DNA of 49,054 nucleotides from an uncultured Bacteroidales bacterium (GTDB lineage Bacteria; Bacteroidota; Bacteroidia; Bacteroidales; Paludibacteraceae). The notes under the pieces are model-generated. The model ran no database searches. It had not been told where the DNA came from and worked only from the letters and a program-made list of their open reading frames with translations. How positions within the stretch are numbered: the stretch's first letter is position 1; each line of letters opens with the position of its first letter. The stretch covers positions 1 through 49,054 of the forward strand of contig CAMOGT010000009.1 in the NCBI GenBank assembly GCA_946614295.1, read 5' to 3'. Shown piece by piece: positions 40,595 to 46,214 of this stretch. Position numbers and translations under genes: made by a program.

Positions 40595-41375
40595 TTAACT
40601 GCTCGTAGTACTTGGGCGAGACGGGTACCTGTCTTCCGGGCGTAGTGTCTAACTCGGCTTGTATCATTCCTTCTTTATCTCTTCTCAGTACCGTCACGTG
40701 ACGCGGATTGACGAAATACGACCGCTGGCAGCGGATAATACCATGTTTCTGCATGAGTCCCTCAATCCCTCGCATCGATTGCCTGAGCGAGTACTCTTTT
40801 TGTTTCTCGCCCTCCAGATAGTGAACCGACACATAGTTCTCCTGCGCCTCAATATAAAGGATGACGTCTTGGGCGATGACTAACTTGAGCCGCCCTGTGG
40901 TATCCGCAAACCGTACCAAGTCTTCCTCCGCCACTTCGTCCTCATCCGGATAGATATGCGCGACAAGGAGATCAATGATGAGGTAGGCGTACGGCAGTAC
41001 CATGAAGTTAATTTTCAGACACTGCCCTACAGCCGGGAAATAGCCGTAATCCCCGTAGATGAGCGCCATATATAGCGCCGCGAAAGCCGAGAAAACGATG
41101 ATCTCACCTATGGACCATAATATATACTGCCACCATGAGAGGCTCACCTCCCTCCGCAATACGGTCATCGGAATACGACTTGCACACTGAATGCCGATGA
41201 GTATGCACATCAGCATCAGCACATTGAGGATGAACTGTTCCCCATGACCGTCCAGAAACCGGACCATCCATTGGCTCTTATACGTCAGTATGAATGCCAG
41301 AAAGTAAGCCGGCACGCCGATTACGTGCAGCAACATGGTGTTTACCGATAGGATAGAACGTGGTATTTTCTTCAT
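40581..41375 (-). CDS. Membrane-anchored LytTR-family transcriptional regulator
   Basis: 264 residues. Four membrane helices occupy the N-terminal ~145 residues (VNTMLLHVIGVPAYFLAFILTY, FILNVLMLMCILIGIQCA, WWQYILWSIGEIIVFSAFAALYMALIY, FMVLPYAYLIIDLLVAHIY). After an acidic linker, ~160-264 is a LytTR DNA-binding domain (ILYIEAQENYVSVHYLEGEKQKEYSLRQSMRGIEGLMQKHGIIRCQRSYFVNPRHV). It has no receiver domain, so signal input is probably through the membrane part. Repeated TTTCGTCA sites upstream are candidate binding sites for itself. Confidence 0.9.
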   Translation of the reverse strand: MKKIPRSILSVNTMLLHVIGVPAYFLAFILTYKSQWMVRFLDGHGEQFILNVLMLMCILIGIQCASRIPMTVLRREVSLSWWQYILWSIGEIIVFSAFAALYMALIYGDYGYFPAVGQCLKINFMVLPYAYLIIDLLVAHIYPDEDEVAEEDLVRFADTTGRLKLVIAQDVILYIEAQENYVSVHYLEGEKQKEYSLRQSMRGIEGLMQKHGIIRCQRSYFVNPRHVTVLRRDKEGMIQAELDTTPGRQVPVSPKYYEQLSKML

Positions 41376-41397
41376 GTTTTAGTCTCCTTTCTTAGTG

Positions 41398-41482
41398 TGA
41401 CGAAACAGGAAAGCGCCTGATTTCGTCCCTATATTTGTGTTTTAGTCCTCAAAATGGCTGTTTTCGTCATATTTTTTCGTCA
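41398..41482. promoter_or_regulatory. Four TTTCGTCA-type sites between divergent genes
   Basis: TGACGAAA at 41398-41405 (inverted), TTTCGTCC at 41421-41428, TTTCGTCA at 41462-41469 and 41475-41482. The first two form an inverted repeat of about 11 bp with flanking AGG/CCT. The two on the right lie just upstream of the promoter at 41497-41527. I infer an operator, possibly for the LytTR protein. Confidence 0.5.
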
Positions 41483-41496
41483 CTCATCACAATTAC

Positions 41497-41527
41497 TTGT
41501 CCGTCTCCCTGAAAAGCAGTAATTTTG
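41497..41527 (+). promoter_or_regulatory. Promoter of the unknown gene at 41580
   Basis: TTG (41497-41499), 20 nt, TAATTTTG (41520-41527); the ATG is 53 nt downstream. Confidence 0.75.
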
Positions 41528-41579
41528 CATCGTTTTTCAAACAAAACTATTGTTTAACACTATTAAAACAGTTATCATT

Positions 41580-42077
41580 ATGGACAAGACCGTTATTATT
41601 CAGCCTGAGAGCGGCTTGCAGTACAACTGGCAGGAGATAGCCGCTAACCCGAGTGGAGTTCACCAACCCAAGATGGATCTGGTAGCCTACAAGGCACTAT
41701 ATATTAATAAGATCGCGCAGGCACGTGCACATGGTCAGGAGCCGGTATTGGTTTCGTTGCCGATCATGGACGAAAACCGTTATTTCGCGTTTATCACCCG
41801 TGGCATGACGATGCAGGAGCGTAAGAACGTACTTTACTGGCTCGGCGGTAAGGTGGAGCGGCTGCGTAATATCCACGCGCTCTATAATCTGGCGCTCTTC
41901 CGCATGGCCTCCACCCAGTGTGTGCATATTATCGATATCACCTCGCCGATGCTCGAGAGTGCTCATTACGAGCAACTGCTCGAACAAGACGGCGTAACGC
42001 TCTCCCCGGAGGGACAAGCGCTGGTGAATACCGAACTATCGACGCTTATTAGCCGCTTTGGCCTGCTCGCGAGCTAA
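41580..42077 (+). CDS. Unknown conserved-looking protein
   Basis: 165 residues from the ATG at 41580 (MDKTVIIQPESGLQYNWQEI); the ATG 30 nt earlier is also possible. The good promoter, normal length and balanced composition make it a likely gene, but I do not recognise the family. It has no signal peptide or membrane helix. Helical segments with many Leu, Ala and Glu occur (ITRGMTMQERKNVLYWLGGKVERLRNIHALYNLALFRMA). Its last 42 bases overlap the end of yidC on the other strand. It is divergent from the LytTR gene and may be its target. Confidence 0.7.
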   Translation: MDKTVIIQPESGLQYNWQEIAANPSGVHQPKMDLVAYKALYINKIAQARAHGQEPVLVSLPIMDENRYFAFITRGMTMQERKNVLYWLGGKVERLRNIHALYNLALFRMASTQCVHIIDITSPMLESAHYEQLLEQDGVTLSPEGQALVNTELSTLISRFGLLAS

Positions 42078-43898
42078 GCGCTGCTGCTCGCGCTGCATTT
42101 TCTCCAATCTCTCCATAAAGCCGGACTTAGGTTTGCCGGCTTTTTTCTTTTTGTTAGCCTCGATCTCGGCAAGCATCTTCTCGTCGTTCAGCGTCCAGCG
42201 GAAGATCATCGTCTGCAGGATCGTGAAGAAGAGCGATACCAGGTAGTAGTAACTCAGACCGGCTGCGTAGTCGTTGAAGATAAAGAGGAACATGAGCGGC
42301 ATTGCGTACATCATGTACTTCATGAACTTCATGTTCGGGTCCGTCGCCTGTGACTGCATGGTGATATAGGTGTAAGCCATGTTACAGATCGTCATCAGGA
42401 GACAGAACAGGGATAGGTGGTCGCCGAGTAGCGGGATATTGAAGCCCCAGTGGAAGACGGCATCGTAGGTCGATAGATCGTCCGCCCAGAGGAGGGACTT
42501 GCCACGAAGCTCGATCGCCGTCGGCAGGAACCAGAACATAGCCATCAGAACCGGGAACTGGAAAATCATCGGCAGACAGCCGCTCATCGGACTGACGCCT
42601 GCTTGCTGGTAAAGTTGCATGGTAGCCGCCTGGCGCTCCTGCATCTTCTCTGCCGGATACTTCTCGTTGATGGCATCGAGTTGCGGTTTCAGCGCACGCA
42701 TCTTCGCGCTTGACTTGTAGGAGACGAACACGAACGGCAGGATAATGAGCTTAATGACGATGGTCATGAGCAGAATAACGATACCGATATGTAGTCCCCA
42801 GCTCGTGAAGAGGTCGAACATCGGAATGACGAGTGCCGTGTTGATCCAACTCACGATTTTCCATCCCAACGGCACCAGTTTGTTGAGGTACAGCCTGTTC
42901 TCTTTCTCCACGCCCTCGTCGTACGCCTTGAGGGTGTGGTAATGGTTCGGACCGCAGTAGAAACGGAAGCCCGTGGTGGTCTTGCCCGTCAGGTCGAAGG
43001 GCACCGAAGCGTGGGTGCTGTACTCCTTGATATAACCCGAGTGCTTGGGTTGCAGAGTAGAGGTGAACTGCGAGGAGGTGAAGGCGTCGTCGGCGATCAG
43101 GACGGTCGAGAAGAACTGGTCCTTGTAACCGATCCATTTGACGCGTGCGGACTCTTTTTTGCTGTCGTCCTTGCTCTCGCTCAGTTTCTCCATATCGCCG
43201 CCCACGAGCATGTATTGCAGCTGGGCGTAACGCTCCTCGAACTTGCGTCCCTGTTCCTGTTGCGGGATCAGCTGGCGCCACCGGAACTCCAGCGAGTTGA
43301 TGTTCTGCGCCAGCTCTGCCTGCAGGTTGTGCGGCACGAGCGTGAAGCGCACCATGTAGTCCTCCGAGAGCTCATATACGAAATCGAGCCAGGCACCCTC
43401 GTTAGCCCCCTGCCAACGGAGAATAGCTTTGTTCTTCGCGTCGCTTTCTACCGGTGTGAAGACGAGGTTGGAGGTGTGCAGAATACGGTTGTTGATCGTT
43501 ACGAGGGTGAAGCCGTAGGACGACTCGTCGGCGCGGAAGAGACACAACGGGTTCACGCTGTCGCCCGACGCGTGGTACTCCTTCAACTCGGCGCGCTGGA
43601 TCACACCGCCGTAGGTGGAGAGCGTCAGACGCACGTGCTCGTTCTCGAGCGTGAGCCACTGCTCTTCGGGTTTAACCTCGGTCTCTACCTCCTTGGTTTC
43701 ACCGGCTGCTGTGCCGGATACCAGTTGGAGTGAATCACTAATCCGTTGCGACTCCATCTCTGCCATCCGCAGCAGAGCGATAGAGTCCTGTTCGTGCTGG
43801 CGACGCGCCAACTCCTCTTTAGAGGGTCTGTTGAGCAACGAGAAGCCAACGATAATTGCGGCTATCAATAAGAAGCCAATCCAAGTGTTTTTATCCAT
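42036..43898 (-). CDS. yidC: Membrane protein insertase YidC
   Basis: 620 residues, Gram-negative type. N-terminal helix (TWIGFLLIAAIIVGFSLL), large periplasmic domain (~70-350) and the conserved five-helix insertase core from ~355 (WGLHIGIVILLMTIVIKLIILPFVFVSYKSSAKMRALKPQLDAINEKY, QAGVSPMSGCLPMIFQFPVLMAMFWFLPTAIELRG), ending in a basic tail that binds ribosomes. It inserts and folds inner-membrane proteins with or without SecYEG. It is the last gene of the minus-strand run mfd-kdsB-deoD-barrel protein-yidC. Confidence 0.96.
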   Translation of the reverse strand: MDKNTWIGFLLIAAIIVGFSLLNRPSKEELARRQHEQDSIALLRMAEMESQRISDSLQLVSGTAAGETKEVETEVKPEEQWLTLENEHVRLTLSTYGGVIQRAELKEYHASGDSVNPLCLFRADESSYGFTLVTINNRILHTSNLVFTPVESDAKNKAILRWQGANEGAWLDFVYELSEDYMVRFTLVPHNLQAELAQNINSLEFRWRQLIPQQEQGRKFEERYAQLQYMLVGGDMEKLSESKDDSKKESARVKWIGYKDQFFSTVLIADDAFTSSQFTSTLQPKHSGYIKEYSTHASVPFDLTGKTTTGFRFYCGPNHYHTLKAYDEGVEKENRLYLNKLVPLGWKIVSWINTALVIPMFDLFTSWGLHIGIVILLMTIVIKLIILPFVFVSYKSSAKMRALKPQLDAINEKYPAEKMQERQAATMQLYQQAGVSPMSGCLPMIFQFPVLMAMFWFLPTAIELRGKSLLWADDLSTYDAVFHWGFNIPLLGDHLSLFCLLMTICNMAYTYITMQSQATDPNMKFMKYMMYAMPLMFLFIFNDYAAGLSYYYLVSLFFTILQTMIFRWTLNDEKMLAEIEANKKKKAGKPKSGFMERLEKMQREQQRLAREQAKAANKRR

Positions 43899-43911
43899 TT
43901 ACTATATATAT

Positions 43912-44652
43912 TTATTTTTGTAATTTGCCAAACATAATGCCGAGATACAGTCTCGGACCGGAAGGGGTCATGAAGTTGCCCCAATTGACTTTTCCTGTCA
44001 GGTTGCTGTTGGTGGTACCGAACGGCAACATATAATCAATGCGGATCATGAGAGCCATGTGTCCGTTGAGTCCTATCTCCATTCCGATATAGGGGTCGAG
44101 ATAAAAGAAAGGCGTTTTGGTGTACGACGCATTATAGTGGGTACTGTCGGCAGAGGTGACAGCCGGTGAGTCCGGGACAAAGAGTCTGCGCATCGCCCCG
44201 CCGCCGACGCCCAGGCCGATCATGGGACGTACTTTTCCCCAGTTGGTATAGAAATCACAGAGGGCACCTCCCCAACCGGTGCGGATATTCGAGCCCGTCT
44301 TCATCAGGGGCATGGTGCTCACATATCCCTCTGCACCGAGGTGTATATGGTTGATCAGGTGGCATCTGAGCGCGCCGCCTAAACCGAAACAGGCTCCGTC
44401 TTTAGGCAGGGCCTTGATATAATCCGGACTACCCAGACCGGTGTTGCTGAACACTTTGTCAGGGGAGTCGGAGAAGAGGTATCCGGCGTGGAGCAACATT
44501 CCCCCGCTGAAACCCGTGAAGATCTCCGATACAGGGCGGCTCTTCTTGGTTTTTGTCTCTTTCGCTGGAGCGGCATCGGCAGCCTCCTGCTCCTGAGCCG
44601 TCAGACCCAGAGGCAGGAGTGCCAATAATCCTATCAGAATCGTTTTTCTCAT
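43912..44652 (-). CDS. Predicted outer-membrane beta-barrel protein
   Basis: 246 residues with signal peptide MRKTILIGLLALLPLGLTAQ, a charged linker (EQEAADAAPAKETKTKKSRPVSE) and alternating amphipathic strands rich in Gly and aromatics (GFSGGMLLHAGYLF, CFGLGGALRCHLINHIHLGAEGYVS, VRPMIGLGVGGGAM, ALMIRIDYMLPFG), ending in RLYLGIMFGKL. This fits a small 8-strand barrel. No specific function can be assigned. It overlaps deoD by 4 nt and lies 13 nt before yidC. Confidence 0.75.
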   Translation of the reverse strand: MRKTILIGLLALLPLGLTAQEQEAADAAPAKETKTKKSRPVSEIFTGFSGGMLLHAGYLFSDSPDKVFSNTGLGSPDYIKALPKDGACFGLGGALRCHLINHIHLGAEGYVSTMPLMKTGSNIRTGWGGALCDFYTNWGKVRPMIGLGVGGGAMRRLFVPDSPAVTSADSTHYNASYTKTPFFYLDPYIGMEIGLNGHMALMIRIDYMLPFGTTNSNLTGKVNWGNFMTPSGPRLYLGIMFGKLQK

Positions 44653-45368
44653 TCGCTGATGATATCAAATGCTACGTCCATCATGTTCGTGAACGAGTTC
44701 TGGCGCTGCTCGGCGGTAGTTGCCTCGCCGGTGAGAATATGATCGCTCACGGTGCAGATCACCAGCGCTTTCTTGCCTGCGCGCGCAGCGTTCATGTATA
44801 AAGCCGGAGCTTCCATCTCATCTGCCAGCACGCCCATCTTCGTCCAGTTCTTCTTCTTCTCGTCCTCGCAATAGAACACATCTGCGGAGAACACATTACC
44901 CACATGGTACTTGTAGCCGCGTTTCTCGGCTGCCTCCACCGCCTTGCGGCAGAGTTCGAAGTCTGCTATCGGGGCGTAGTGTCCGGGCAGGTTGTATTGA
45001 GCCTCCCAGTTGCTGTCGGTACAGCTGCCTTGGGCGATGACGAGGTCGCCGAGGTTAACGTACATCTGGCGCGCGCCGCACGAACCCACGCGGATGATGG
45101 TCTCTACGTCGTAGAAATTGAAGAGCTCGTAGGTGTAGATACCGATGGACGGAATACCCATTCCGTGCCCCATGACGGTCACTTTCTTGCCTTTGTATGT
45201 GCCGGTGAAAGCCAGCATGCCTCGTACGTTGTTCACTTGTACAGGGTTCTCCAGGAACCGCTCTGCCATCAACTTGGCGCGAAGCGGATCGCCTGCCATA
45301 ATCATTGTTTTTGCAATCTCACCGTACTGCGCACCGATATGCGGAGTAGGACAATTCTCTTTTGCCAT
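44649..45368 (-). CDS. deoD: Purine-nucleoside phosphorylase DeoD
   Basis: 239 residues, the hexameric bacterial type. It splits purine (deoxy)nucleosides with phosphate in salvage. Motifs: PTPHIGAQYGEIAKTMIMAGDPLRAKLMAE, VTVMGHGMGIPSIGIYTYELF, IIRVGSCGA, and LADEMEAPALYMNAARAGKKALVICTVSDH. The last normally reads EMEA-AALY; here it is EMEAPALY, a small deviation near the nucleoside site whose effect is unknown. Its end overlaps the start of the barrel-protein gene. Confidence 0.95.
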   Translation of the reverse strand: MAKENCPTPHIGAQYGEIAKTMIMAGDPLRAKLMAERFLENPVQVNNVRGMLAFTGTYKGKKVTVMGHGMGIPSIGIYTYELFNFYDVETIIRVGSCGARQMYVNLGDLVIAQGSCTDSNWEAQYNLPGHYAPIADFELCRKAVEAAEKRGYKYHVGNVFSADVFYCEDEKKKNWTKMGVLADEMEAPALYMNAARAGKKALVICTVSDHILTGEATTAEQRQNSFTNMMDVAFDIISE

Positions 45369-45398
45369 AATCTTGTGTTTTTAAAGGTTAATTTATTT

Positions 45399-45419
45399 CA
45401 ACTATCAACTGTCAACTAT
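45399..45419. repeat. 7-mer run at the kdsB-deoD junction
   Basis: CAACTAT, CAACTGT, CAACTAT on the plus strand, overlapping the kdsB stop codon (45416-45418). The rest of the 47-nt gap is AT-rich with no other signal. Confidence 0.7.
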
Positions 45420-46165
45420 CCATTGTATTTATACCACTCGATTGCCTTCTGTAGGTCCTCGGGTGTGTCGATGCCGATGGTCGGCGTGTTCGTCACGCCT
45501 ACGCGGATGGTATATCCGTTTTCGAGCCACCGCAGTTGCTCCAGCCGCTCCTCAATCTCCCGCGGGCTCTGGGCTAACTTCGTGATCCGGGTCAATACAT
45601 CGGCGCGGTAGGCGTAGATGCCTATATGGCGGTAATGGGTACCGTCTGCACAGGCAATCACCTTGCGGCTGAAGTTCTTTGCCTCGCCCGTCTCTTTGTC
45701 CCATTCGACCTTGGGTGTGTTCACGTTCTCGAGGTCCGCCTGACTGTCTTTGTCTGTGAACGGCCGCACGAGGGTGGCTATGTCCGTCCCCTCGCGGTCG
45801 AAGCACGCCATGAGGGTCTCTATCTGCTCGGGTTGAATGAACGGTTCGTCACCCTGTATGTTGATGATCACGGTGTCGCTGTCGTTCTGTGCACGCCAGA
45901 AGGGTGTGGTGATTCCTTCGTATGCCTCGAGACAACGGTCGGTGCCGCACTTATGATCCGCGCGGGTCATTACGACCTTGCCGCCGAACGCCTCTACGGC
46001 GTCGTAGATACGTTCGTCATCGGTGGCTACGACCACGGTCTCCAGCGCTTTGGAGGCTTGTTCATAGACACGGTGAATGACGGTCTTGTGACAGATGTCG
46101 GCTAACGGCTTGCCCGGGAAGCGGGTCGATCCGTACCGCGCAGGTATGATTCCAATAAATTTCAT
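45416..46165 (-). CDS. kdsB: 3-deoxy-manno-octulosonate cytidylyltransferase
   Basis: 249 residues from the ATG at 46165 (MKFIGIIPARYGSTRFPGKPLADI). The longer open frame upstream is only repeat-encoded sequence. KdsB activates Kdo as CMP-Kdo for lipopolysaccharide inner core synthesis. Motifs: PARYGSTRFPGKPL, RADHKCGTDRCLEA, INIQGDEPFIQPEQIE, YRHIGIYAYRADVL, LEQLRWLENGYTIRV. It is encoded between mfd and deoD in the minus-strand run. Confidence 0.96.
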   Translation of the reverse strand: MKFIGIIPARYGSTRFPGKPLADICHKTVIHRVYEQASKALETVVVATDDERIYDAVEAFGGKVVMTRADHKCGTDRCLEAYEGITTPFWRAQNDSDTVIINIQGDEPFIQPEQIETLMACFDREGTDIATLVRPFTDKDSQADLENVNTPKVEWDKETGEAKNFSRKVIACADGTHYRHIGIYAYRADVLTRITKLAQSPREIEERLEQLRWLENGYTIRVGVTNTPTIGIDTPEDLQKAIEWYKYNG

Positions 46166-46170
46166 AAAGC

Positions 46171-46214
46171 CATTTACCATTTGGTCATTTACCATTTACC
46201 ATTTGGCCATTTTT
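46171..46214. repeat. 7-mer run at the mfd-kdsB junction
   Basis: CATTTAC, CATTTGG, (T), CATTTAC, CATTTAC, CATTTGG, (C), CATTTTT on the plus strand. It encodes the last residues of Mfd (QMVNGK) and fills the gap to the kdsB start. Confidence 0.85.
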
